From: a virus
Reading direction: 5' to 3' (one strand)
IMG/VR virus record: IMGVR_UViG_3300017813_000001
Coordinates: 1-39,349 of that record
Length of the DNA stretch: 39,349 nucleotides
Shown: positions 31,229 to 37,707 of the stretch, piece by piece
Position numbering within the stretch: the stretch's first letter is position 1
Layout of the letters: each line of letters starts with the position of its first letter
Notes under the pieces: generated by a model
The model's database searches: none
Told to the model about the DNA's origin: nothing
What the model saw: only the letters and a program-made list of their open reading frames with translations
Translations under genes and position numbers: made by a program

Positions 31229-31317
31229 ATCTCCATTGGCATTCATGCGGGCAGATTATCTCCCATGGAGATACTTTGCAACTCCAATGGAGATGGTTAA
31301 CTATTTCCAGTGGGAAT
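31229..31317. promoter_or_regulatory. OR-type operator with four CI/Cro sites and promoters PR and PRM
   Basis: Four 15-bp sites of form ATCTCC-NNN-GGAGAT: a 31229-31243 (right arm degenerate), b 31258-31272 (perfect), c 31280-31294, d 31303-31317 (ATTTCC/GGGAAT). Centres are 29, 22 and 23 bases apart. On the minus strand TTGCAA (31276-31281), a 17-base spacer and TAATCT (31253-31258) form PR, covered by b and c. On the plus strand TATTCT at 31317-31322 could be the PRM -10. Confidence 0.82.
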
Positions 31318-31328
31318 ATTCTTGCGAA

Positions 31329-32120
31329 ATGAATAAAGAAAGACGCCAATTGCTTGATTGGGAGCGGGAAGAGTGCGCGGCCTTGAAAAAGGCAATTGCG
31401 GACTTCAATGCCTCGCGCCCTAAGGACAAACGCCTGACCCAGGATGAGATCGCTCACACTGTCGGTATGAGTCAGGGGACACTTGGTAGCCATCTGAATG
31501 GACATCGACCCCTCACACAGAAGCTTGCTGTTTCTATGGCCGAAATGCTGGGCGTGCCGATTGGCTCTTTCAGCAAGCGCATCGAGGACGACATAGGCCG
31601 CATGGCTTCGGCTGCAGGCTTGAGTCATGCGCCGGCCGCCCCAGATGCGGATAGCCGCACCCCCCCGCGCAGCTTCGATCTGAACGACGAATCCGGCTAC
31701 ACCGGCGTCCTGCAACTGACGGCGCGCGGGTCAACCGGCGACGGGGACGACAACCCACACGTCGAGATCCGCGGTGTCATGGCGTTTAAGTCGGCCTGGC
31801 TGCGCGCAAATAACCTCAACCAGAAGAACCTGGACGTGATCTATGCGAACGGGCACAGCATGGAGCCAACCATCAATGACGGCGACGTGCTGCTGGTTGA
31901 TGAATCAAGAGTGGAACCGAAGGACGGCCAGATATTCGCCATGCAGAGCGAATCAAAGGGCACGATCGTAAAGCGCCTGGTGAAGTCAGACTTCGACGGC
32001 TGGATCATCCGCAGCGACAACCCGGACAAGGCGCGCTATGGCGACGAGACCCTGCGTGACGGTGAGATAAACGAGGTCCGCATTATTGGACGTGTTGTCT
32101 GGCGCGGCGGGATGTTATAG
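31329..32120 (+). CDS. cI: CI-type repressor (HTH plus S24 peptidase)
   Basis: 263 aa from ATG 31329; upstream in-frame ATGs run through the operators. Helix-turn-helix in 'RLTQDEIAHTVGMSQGTLGSHLNGHRPLT' (residues 35-63). Ala96-Gly97 is a likely self-cleavage site. The C-terminal S24 domain has Ser177 in 'GHSMEPTI' and Lys215 in 'TIVKRLV'. No ribosome site precedes the ATG, and a -10-like TATTCT ends seven bases before it, so the message may be leaderless as in lambda PRM. Holds lysogeny; RecA-stimulated cleavage expected. Confidence 0.93.
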   Translation: MNKERRQLLDWEREECAALKKAIADFNASRPKDKRLTQDEIAHTVGMSQGTLGSHLNGHRPLTQKLAVSMAEMLGVPIGSFSKRIEDDIGRMASAAGLSHAPAAPDADSRTPPRSFDLNDESGYTGVLQLTARGSTGDGDDNPHVEIRGVMAFKSAWLRANNLNQKNLDVIYANGHSMEPTINDGDVLLVDESRVEPKDGQIFAMQSESKGTIVKRLVKSDFDGWIIRSDNPDKARYGDETLRDGEINEVRIIGRVVWRGGML

Positions 32121-32169
32121 CCGCGCCTTGCGCGAGAAATGCGAATAAAGAAAAATCAAGGATGTATCT

Positions 32170-32493
32170 ATGACGCATGACACTACAGAAGTCAGCCTCA
32201 GTGCGAACGGCCAGACCTCCCGAGATGACAACCCGGCGCTGAAGGTTCCCGTTGAGGCCGTCGTTGACTACCTGAACAGAGTTAACAAAGACAGCAAGTG
32301 CACATTTTGTAACACTGGAGACTACGGGGTTATTCCATCTCCGTCTGGCGGCACTGCCTCAGTGGTTGCGGCTCCAGTTCCCAACATTCAGCACCTTGGC
32401 GTGTGGTTTTTTCTCGCAACGTGCATGGATTGCGGCCACACCATCTTCTTCAATGCTCGGCATGTGCTTGCGAAAATGCGGAATGGACGATGA
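32170..32493 (+). CDS. Rex-position gene 1: zinc-ribbon protein
   Basis: 107 aa; AAGGATG ribosome site. C44-x2-C47 ('CTFC') and C85-x2-C88 ('CMDC') frame one zinc ribbon, with 'GVWFFLATCMDCGHTIFF' reading like a ribbon strand-knuckle-strand. First of three overlapping genes after cI, so expressed in the lysogen. The base composition of this trio is visibly more AT-rich than the structural genes. No named family recognised; candidate superinfection-exclusion or defence component by position. Confidence 0.75.
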   Translation: MTHDTTEVSLSANGQTSRDDNPALKVPVEAVVDYLNRVNKDSKCTFCNTGDYGVIPSPSGGTASVVAAPVPNIQHLGVWFFLATCMDCGHTIFFNARHVLAKMRNGR

Positions 32494-32897
32494 TGGCGAC
32501 AGCAATCAAACCTTATGACTATTATGATTTCATGGGTGAGGCGTTTTGCCTGACTCAGGACGTAATCTGCACCGTGACTACGGATTTCTTTTTCACTGAA
32601 AACATTGACGCATCAGTGATGTCTGAAAAAACGTTACCGGTGAGTTATGTGTACACTCATCAAATCGCAACCATCTGCTTTCAAAAAATGGAGGGAGCAA
32701 TGCGAGTTCTACTCAAGTACGACCTTCAAGACATTCCCGTGATGCTCGGCACTGCAACCTTTGTAGGTTCGGTTGCTGGAGTTTTGTGGGGACTTACATC
32801 AACGTCCACCACTCCAGCCGCGCTGACCATTTCGGCGGCGGTCGCTGGTCTATTTTTGGGCCGCCTTGTCTCTGAGAAGGCAAAGGTAGAAAAATGA
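32490..32897 (+). CDS. Rex-position gene 2: two-helix membrane protein
   Basis: 135 aa from ATG 32490 (ATGA overlap with gene 1). Soluble N-terminus of about 80 residues with several Cys/Tyr/Phe, then two membrane helices at about 84-101 ('VMLGTATFVGSVAGVLWG') and 109-126 ('PAALTISAAVAGLFLGRL'), ending in a basic 'SEKAKVEK' tail. No family recognised. May pair with gene 3 in the membrane. Confidence 0.72.
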   Translation: MMATAIKPYDYYDFMGEAFCLTQDVICTVTTDFFFTENIDASVMSEKTLPVSYVYTHQIATICFQKMEGAMRVLLKYDLQDIPVMLGTATFVGSVAGVLWGLTSTSTTPAALTISAAVAGLFLGRLVSEKAKVEK

Positions 32898-33202
32898 CGG
32901 CCGATGAAGCTTTTCTCTGGTACTTCGCTCACCTTCAGCCAATAAATATCGCGGCTGGCACACTTGCATGCCTTTTCTCTTTTTTTAAGCGAAGCGGGGT
33001 CGAGGCGCACGCTATTGATTCGATTGCGAAGGGAGCGACCTTCTGCTCCCTTCCGAGCGGAATTGCGTTTTTGCTATGCGCGGCCCATCCCGCATATGTA
33101 CCTAAAATCTCCGACGCAAGCCTGGCGTTCTTCGTGGGCGGCCTAGCGCTCCTGCTTATCCCCTTTTTAGACATGCGCAAACTATTCGCACCATCTCCAT
33201 AA
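32894..33202 (+). CDS. Rex-position gene 3: small membrane protein
   Basis: 102 aa, ATGA overlap with gene 2. Hydrophobic segments at about 17-32, 48-64 and 74-92 ('DASLAFFVGGLALLLIPFLD'). Like lambda RexB it is a multi-helix membrane protein at the end of the cI operon, but no sequence similarity to RexB is seen. Followed by a terminator 22 bases on. Confidence 0.72.
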   Translation: MTADEAFLWYFAHLQPINIAAGTLACLFSFFKRSGVEAHAIDSIAKGATFCSLPSGIAFLLCAAHPAYVPKISDASLAFFVGGLALLLIPFLDMRKLFAPSP

Positions 33203-33223
33203 TTCGCGAAGTCGCTGTCGCAG

Positions 33224-33249
33224 AAGCCCGCCATTGAGCGGGCTTTTTT
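33224..33249 (+). terminator. Terminator of the cI-rex-position operon
   Basis: AAGCCCGC, loop CATTGA, GCGGGCTT and a T run. Closes the immunity operon just before the left operator. Same stem as the terminator at 3560-3587. Confidence 0.88.
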
Positions 33250-33267
33250 GTGCCTTCGATAAAAATT

Positions 33268-33324
33268 ATCTCCATTGGAGTTGACATGAATATTTCCATA
33301 GGAGATATTAGCTCCATCGAGTCA
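33268..33324 (+). promoter_or_regulatory. PL promoter with OL-type operator sites
   Basis: TTGACA at 33281-33286, 17-base spacer, GATATT at 33304-33309. Three operator-like sites overlap it: ATCTCC-ATT-GGAGTT (33268-33282), ATTTCC-ATA-GGAGAT (33292-33306) and a weak AGCTCC-ATC-GAGTCA (33310-33324). Matches the OR sites, so CI and Cro should control both operons. Confidence 0.85.
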
Positions 33325-33359
33325 CCCAACAGGGACTCGCCAGGGCCTCAGGGCCTGAC

Positions 33360-33369
33360 CGCTCTTTAA
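33360..33369 (+). promoter_or_regulatory. boxA-like antitermination element
   Basis: CGCTCTTTAA about 50 bases downstream of PL, the boxA consensus of lambda nut and rRNA leaders. It is preceded by two direct CAGGGCCT repeats (33341-33356). A clear boxB hairpin was not pinned down, and no N-like gene is recognised. Confidence 0.6.
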
Positions 33370-33499
33370 ATCCGCTAAGCAACACTCCGCCCTACGCCTC
33401 GGCAGAAGCCCGGCAATAAGCCTGGGGGAGATAACGCAACGCAGCAATGCTCCCCTGCTCGACTTGTCGGCAGGCTGGTTTGCTGGGATTACCGAAAAT

Positions 33500-33550
33500 T
33501 TCACTGATGCAGCTTGGCGACAGGCTGCATTGGGAAATCACGGAGGGCAT
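33500..33550 (+). promoter_or_regulatory. Structured leader 1 (hairpin plus conserved GGGAAATCAC)
   Basis: TTCACTG, stem ATGCAGC/GCTGCAT with a ten-base loop, then T-GGGAAATCAC-G-GAGGGCA ending next to the ribosome site of the 119-aa gene. Same plan as leader 2, with different but still pairing stem bases. Confidence 0.65.
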
Positions 33551-33554
33551 AGAG

Positions 33555-33914
33555 ATGCCGAAGAAAGTCTACCGATGTGGCGATTGTGGAGAAGTTCACG
33601 GCTCGCATTGGGATGCCGAGCGCTGCTGCATGCCGACTCCAATGGAGGGCTGGGTTTGCCCTGTATGTGACGAGGTCTGCGACGACGAAGACGAAGCAGA
33701 AAGGTGCTGCGCCTCGGTAAGCCCCGAAGGCGAACTGGTGACCTGCCCCAACTGCTTCCGCGACCACGACGAGGTTGCTCATCAGGCGGAAGTACAGGTC
33801 GCCGGGCACTGCTCAGTATGCAACCCGGCATTCAGTGTCGATGAGGACTTCAAAATCCACGACATCGTCGCCGAGCATGCTCACGATCACGCAATGAAGC
33901 TGGCCGGCTGGTAG
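33555..33914 (+). CDS. Multi-CxxC zinc-binding protein
   Basis: 119 aa from ATG 33555, right after GGAGGGC. Cys pairs C8/C11, C24/C25, C35/C38, C51/C52, C64/C67, C86/C89 plus C42, so two to three zinc sites are likely. Acidic overall ('CDDEDEAERCC'). First coding gene of the early left operon; no family name recognised. Confidence 0.72.
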   Translation: MPKKVYRCGDCGEVHGSHWDAERCCMPTPMEGWVCPVCDEVCDDEDEAERCCASVSPEGELVTCPNCFRDHDEVAHQAEVQVAGHCSVCNPAFSVDEDFKIHDIVAEHAHDHAMKLAGW

Positions 33915-33933
33915 TGGCTGCATGATGGACCTT

Positions 33934-33983
33934 TTCACTGATGCCCATCCAGAGTGGTGGGCATCGGGAAATCACCGAGGGCA
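33934..33983 (+). promoter_or_regulatory. Structured leader 2 (hairpin plus conserved GGGAAATCAC)
   Basis: TTCACTG, stem ATGCCCA/TGGGCAT with a ten-base loop, C-GGGAAATCAC-C-GAGGGCA, then ATG at 33989. Stem bases differ from leader 1 at compensatory positions. Confidence 0.65.
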
Positions 33984-33988
33984 AGACG

Positions 33989-34204
33989 ATGCCGCACCCA
34001 AACAGCCCCAACGGCTGCTACCAGCGCCACGGCTATACGGTTGAGCGAACGCCACGCAAGAGCGGCGCCGGCCACCACCGAGCGATCTACGACCAGAACG
34101 GTCAGCAGGTCCTGAGTCGTGCTGGATACGACGCAGAGATCCAGTTCTGCCGCGAGCAAGGGCTGATGCTGAAAGAGGATCAGGTCCCGCTGCAGGCCGC
34201 GTAG
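33989..34204 (+). CDS. Hypothetical protein
   Basis: 71 aa from ATG 33989 ('MPHPNSPNGCYQRHGYTVERTPRKSGAGHHRAIYDQNGQQVLSRAGYDAEIQFCREQGL'). An earlier in-frame ATG (33941) is part of the leader hairpin. Small alpha-beta protein of unknown role, paired by its leader with the 119-aa gene. Confidence 0.68.
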   Translation: MPHPNSPNGCYQRHGYTVERTPRKSGAGHHRAIYDQNGQQVLSRAGYDAEIQFCREQGLMLKEDQVPLQAA

Positions 34205-34570
34205 CTGCAATTGGCAGCGCTTGAAACGGAATGCATGGACCTGAGCCACGACAGCCTGTCGTTAACTGCCCGATCCTCTCTATGAGAGCGCATCGGAACT
34301 CCCCAGCGCAGCAGCGGCAGCCAGCATGAAGTAGGCCGGGGCGCGTAAGTCGGTTGGGGATTTCCGATGCGGACGAAACTGCGGCCTATAACCGCCCACC
34401 TGCATCCTTATTCGATCAACCCGGCGCGGAGGATTGGCAGCCATGTGAACGCAATCAATTGGTACCCCCGCGCCACGTAGGGAGGTCTATGTGTCGCACC
34501 GAAAGCCCGGGCAATGTTCGGGCTTTTTTTGCGCCCGCCTAACCGGGTGAACCAACGAATGGAGAGAGTC
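34205..34570 (+). other. 366-base gene-poor structured region
   Basis: No convincing gene. Holds hairpins ACGACA-GCC-TGTCGT (about 34239-34253) and CTCTC-TAT-GAGAG, a GGAGG-ATTGGCAGCC-ATG-TGA start-stop, and a 17-codon frame MCRTESPGNVRAFFAPA running through the terminator at 34502-34530. Could encode a small RNA or attenuator. Confidence 0.4.
34502..34530 (+). terminator. Terminator inside the early left operon
   Basis: AAAGCCCG, loop of about nine bases, CGGGCTTT and a T run. Comparable to lambda tL1: read-through would need antitermination via the boxA element. Confidence 0.82.
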
Positions 34571-34810
34571 ATGCCTATCGATAATGGCGGGTCAGCCTTC
34601 CCGGCGACCGAAGCGAACTACCACAACGAAAACATGCGCGGCGAAGGCATGAGCCTGCGCGACTACTTCGCGGCCAAGGCAATGCAGGCCCTGCTGACTC
34701 GGATGAACTCAGGCCCAGGTAATCCAGCGGCTGCTGAACGCATGACCCGCGAATCAGCCGAGTACGCCTACGCCACTGCCGACGCGATGCTCGCCGCCCG
34801 TTCCGCCTAA
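34571..34810 (+). CDS. Hypothetical protein
   Basis: 79 aa from ATG 34571, GGAGAG upstream. 'DNGGSAFPATEANYHNENMRGEGMSLRDYFAAKAMQALLTR' is the common phage 'GGsAFP...GMtlRDyFAakamqaLl' family of small proteins, widespread in Gram-negative phages and of unknown function. Helical C-terminus. Confidence 0.8.
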   Translation: MPIDNGGSAFPATEANYHNENMRGEGMSLRDYFAAKAMQALLTRMNSGPGNPAAAERMTRESAEYAYATADAMLAARSA

Positions 34811-34831
34811 CCCCAAACACTGGAGGTCGCC

Positions 34832-35008
34832 ATGGCCGAAGAGCTTGTAGCTCACGTTTGCAAGATCTGCGGCAGTGCCTGGCCCAAGCGGAAGAAGGCA
34901 AAGCTGCACGTCAACCTCAAACACCACGACCGCGTCTACGCCCAGCACGGGCCGGGACAGCATGTCGCATACCTTTGGATGGATTTGGAACACTGGAGGT
35001 CGCCATGA
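34832..35008 (+). CDS. Small C2H2 zinc-finger protein
   Basis: 58 aa; GGAGGTCGCC ribosome site. C10-x2-C13-x12-H26-x4-H31 is the classical C2H2 spacing, in 'HVCKICGSAWPKRKKAK' then 'LHVNLKHHDRVY', with a basic finger. ATGA overlap with the DUF551 gene supports translation. Likely nucleic-acid binding; target unknown. Confidence 0.7.
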   Translation: MAEELVAHVCKICGSAWPKRKKAKLHVNLKHHDRVYAQHGPGQHVAYLWMDLEHWRSP

Positions 35009-35247
35009 GCGATTGGATCAAGGTAAGCGACAAGCTACCCGAGCTGGACACGCCTGTTTGGCTGCGAATGCCCGAGAACATCATGATCGTCGGCGAGCGC
35101 GGCTCCAGCACAGACGGATGGATGTGGGCGGCTTGCTACGGGTTCTATTTCAACGCCATCGGCGAGTGGGACGCAAACGAAAGCGATGCCAGCGATGAAT
35201 ACGAGCCAACCCACTGGCAGCCGCTTCCCGCCCCGCCCACCGAATAA
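35005..35247 (+). CDS. DUF551-family protein
   Basis: 80 aa: 'DWIKVSDKLPELDTPVWLRMPENIMIVGERGSSTDGWMW' and 'YEPTHWQPLPAPP' are the DUF551 pattern (WI-vsdrLPe ... vTHWmPLP-pP). Common early phage protein of unknown function. Confidence 0.85.
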   Translation: MSDWIKVSDKLPELDTPVWLRMPENIMIVGERGSSTDGWMWAACYGFYFNAIGEWDANESDASDEYEPTHWQPLPAPPTE

Positions 35248-35267
35248 CGCCACCCAAGGAGGCGACC

Positions 35268-35696
35268 ATGAACGCAGCATTGAAGATATGCCAGGAGCGT
35301 TATGACGCTCAGTTGCCGCCTCCAGTGAGCGAGTCGGCGGTGGAGATTGCCCGCAGGGAGTGGCTGTACAACGCCACGGAGCAGCTGGTGCGGTTCGGTC
35401 AGGATGTGAAGGTTCAGCGGCGTCTGCGCAGGCCTCAGGTCGTCACGGTCGCTGAACTGGCACTGGCGACGGATGAGCTGGCGAACAACCGGCAGGCGAG
35501 CTGTGAGGTCGGTACTCCGGCGCTCGGCTGGCTGCTGATCGCCAACAACTGCGGCCGGGCTGACAAAGAGTCGACCGCCGAACTTCTGGGCCACAGCGAC
35601 CACCCCCTCGGCAAGCTTGGCGAAATTGCAGAGGCCCTACTTCGGCCCCTCGCAGACGATGCACTGGCCGCCCAGGCCGAGGACGACGAACTATGA
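35268..35696 (+). CDS. Hypothetical early protein
   Basis: 142 aa; AAGGAGGCGACC before ATG. Helical throughout ('EIARREWLYNATEQLVRFGQDVKVQRRLRRPQ', 'LGKLGEIAEALLRPLADDALAAQ') with acidic end. Unknown. ATGA overlap with the next gene. Confidence 0.72.
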   Translation: MNAALKICQERYDAQLPPPVSESAVEIARREWLYNATEQLVRFGQDVKVQRRLRRPQVVTVAELALATDELANNRQASCEVGTPALGWLLIANNCGRADKESTAELLGHSDHPLGKLGEIAEALLRPLADDALAAQAEDDEL

Positions 35697-35908
35697 ATAC
35701 CCCTACCGCCCTCGCCCGCCTGGGCCTGGAAATCGCCAAGATGAAGAAGTCGTGCACCCCGGTACCGGACCGCACCTTCGTCATGGGCATGATCGAAATG
35801 GCCGAGTTCGCCGATCTGGTCGACTCCCCTACCGCCAACCGTTACCGCGATGCGCTGGACGCCAAGTTCGTCGAGCGAAATACGCAGCTCAAGGAGGCCG
35901 CCGCATGA
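35693..35908 (+). CDS. Hypothetical small protein
   Basis: 71 aa, all-helical ('TALARLGLEIAKMKKSCTPVPDRTFVMGMIEMAEFADLVD'). ATGA overlaps on both sides. Function unknown. Confidence 0.7.
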   Translation: MNTPTALARLGLEIAKMKKSCTPVPDRTFVMGMIEMAEFADLVDSPTANRYRDALDAKFVERNTQLKEAAA

Positions 35909-36108
35909 CCACGCCAATCCTGAAATCGCTGATCGACGAGCAAGTCGAAGAACTGCCCGCCGACCGCATGATCCTGGCGTTCACCCACACCAAGTGGCTG
36001 GGCGCCCTCTCGCTGGCCCATGACGCCGGCATCCCCAATGTTCACGCCTGGAGTGGTCGGGCCTGCATGTGTGGTGAGTGGACTGTCGCTTATGAGGTGA
36101 AGGCATGA
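35905..36108 (+). CDS. Hypothetical small protein
   Basis: 67 aa from ATG 35905 with AAGGAGG upstream: 'TTPILKSLIDEQVEELPADRMILAFTHTKWLGALSLAHDAGIPNVHAWSGRACMCGEWTVAYEVKA'-type alpha-beta protein with one CxC. ATGA overlaps on both sides. Unknown. Confidence 0.7.
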   Translation: MTTPILKSLIDEQVEELPADRMILAFTHTKWLGALSLAHDAGIPNVHAWSGRACMCGEWTVAYEVKA

Positions 36109-36359
36109 AGCTCAGAAGGTTCGACGCGACTGACACCGCGCGTATTCGCGCAGCGCAGAGCAAACGTAATAATCGAATTGAGCGCAACTACCGTAACGAA
36201 GCTTCTCAGGGGCGGGAGCCCGAGGGTTTGCAGCGGATCGGCAAAGTTTGGAAAGCAGAGTGCAGGTCGTGCGGGAATGACTACGTGTTCGACTGTGACG
36301 CGCATGAGTTCCACCCCGATTACAGCTACTGCGGCGGTAGCGAGCGGTGCATACCATGA
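36105..36359 (+). CDS. Small basic zinc-ribbon-like protein
   Basis: 84 aa. Very basic first half ('RIRAAQSKRNNRIERNYRNEA') and a Cys cluster 'AECRSCGNDYVFDCDAHEF' plus 'YCGGSERC', enough for one zinc site. ATGA overlaps on both sides. Possible nucleic-acid binding. Confidence 0.68.
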   Translation: MKLRRFDATDTARIRAAQSKRNNRIERNYRNEASQGREPEGLQRIGKVWKAECRSCGNDYVFDCDAHEFHPDYSYCGGSERCIP

Positions 36360-36460
36360 CGACCCGCCAAGCCATCCGCCTGACCTCGGCCATCGTCGGC
36401 CTGACCTTCATCGCAGTTGTATTCCTGGGCCCCGCCATCGGCGGCCTGATCACCCAATAA
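36356..36460 (+). CDS. 34-aa single-helix membrane protein
   Basis: Reads MTTRQAIRLTSAIVGLT then FIAVVFLGPAIGGLITQ: a short basic N-terminus and one membrane helix at about 9-31. Starts in ATGA overlap with the gene before. Function unknown. Confidence 0.62.
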   Translation: MTTRQAIRLTSAIVGLTFIAVVFLGPAIGGLITQ

Positions 36461-36503
36461 CCAACACCTTCAATCGCTGCGAGCATCGCGGCAAGGAATC
36501 CCC

Positions 36504-37700
36504 ATGTCCGCAGAACAACAACTGGCGATCCTGCCAGCCAAAGAAGTAGCCCTGGCAGTATTCAGCGCCCCTAACGGCCTGGACCCATACCTGCAGAGCG
36601 TCCGGGAAGAAATCGACAAGTTCAACGCCTCGGCACCTGACGTTAAAACCAAAAAGGGCCAAGACGCGTATCGCTCGATTGCTTACAGCCTGGCGGGATC
36701 AAAAACGAAACTCGACAGCCTGGGCAAAGAGCTTGTTGCAGAGCTGAAGGATGTACCGAAGAAGATCGACGCCGAACGCAAGCGCGTTCGTGAGCTGCTG
36801 AGCGAGTGGCAAGAGGAAGTTCGCAAGCCGCTGACTGACTGGGAATCCGCCGAGCAGGCTCGCAAGGATCAGCACGTCGATGCCGTACAGGCAATTGCGG
36901 ATTTTGCCCTGGATCTGTCGGATGTCACCGCCGCGGTACTGCTTGAGTCTATCGCCTCGGTTGAGGCGGTGAAGATGGGCGAGCACTGGGAAGAGTTCGA
37001 GGCTGAAGCTGCCCGCACCAAGGATCAGGTTCTGGACAAGCTGCGCGCCACCCTCGCCGCCCGCCAGAAATACGAAACCGAACAGGCGGAACTGGTCAGG
37101 CTGCGCGCCGAAACAGAAGCGCAGGCCCAGCGCGAGCGTGACGCAAAAATCGCCCGGGAAGCTGAGGAGCGCGCCCGCCGCCAAGCCGAGCAGCGTGCAC
37201 AGGCAGAACGTGATGCCGCAGCCAAGCGTGAAGCCGAAGCAAAAGCCGCCGCTGATCGCCGGGAGCTGGAGTTGAAGCTGGCTGCTGAGCAATCGGAGCG
37301 CGCCGCCGCCCAGGCAGCGCGGGACAAGATCGAATCGGAGCAGCGCGCCGCGCAACAGAAGATCGACGACGAGCAGCGACACAAGCAGGCAATGGCTCAG
37401 GCTGAGGCTGATCGTGTTGCTGCCGAACTGCGCGCCGAACAGGAGCGTATCAACTCGGAAGCGCGTCAGGCAGAAGCCGCCGAGCGCGCTCGACTGGCAG
37501 AGGTCGCTCGAGCCAACGCAGCCGCTGACGAAATAATTCGTCAAGCCGCAGCCCGCGAGGCTGACAAGGCTCACAAGATGAAAATCAACCGCGCCGCACT
37601 GGACGCCTTTATCGCTGGAGGCATGCCTGAGGAATGCGCCAAGCAGGCAGTCATCCTCATCGCCCAGCGCAAGATTCCAGCCATCGCCATCACTTACTGA
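36504..37700 (+). CDS. Long coiled-coil protein beside recombination genes
   Basis: 398 aa. Residues 1-130 alpha-helical ('DPYLQSVREEIDKFNASAPDVKTKKGQDAYRSIAYSL'), then about 180-350 is a continuous Ala/Glu/Arg/Gln coiled coil, ending in a small domain 'RAALDAFIAGGMPEECAKQAVILIAQRKIPAIAITY'. Similar proteins sit upstream of phage annealing genes in Pseudomonas prophages; TolA-like database labels come from the coiled coil. Possible recombination accessory; function unknown. Confidence 0.7.
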   Translation: MSAEQQLAILPAKEVALAVFSAPNGLDPYLQSVREEIDKFNASAPDVKTKKGQDAYRSIAYSLAGSKTKLDSLGKELVAELKDVPKKIDAERKRVRELLSEWQEEVRKPLTDWESAEQARKDQHVDAVQAIADFALDLSDVTAAVLLESIASVEAVKMGEHWEEFEAEAARTKDQVLDKLRATLAARQKYETEQAELVRLRAETEAQAQRERDAKIAREAEERARRQAEQRAQAERDAAAKREAEAKAAADRRELELKLAAEQSERAAAQAARDKIESEQRAAQQKIDDEQRHKQAMAQAEADRVAAELRAEQERINSEARQAEAAERARLAEVARANAAADEIIRQAAAREADKAHKMKINRAALDAFIAGGMPEECAKQAVILIAQRKIPAIAITY

Positions 37701-37707
37701 GGTCGTC

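Noticed and set aside
31032-31715. Long minus-strand frame across cro, operator and cI
   Set aside because: Crosses the operator and runs out of frame with cro; not a gene.
34354-34542. 62-codon frame before the terminator at 34502
   Set aside because: No ribosome site and its end is the terminator stem; only the final 17 codons have an SD-like sequence.
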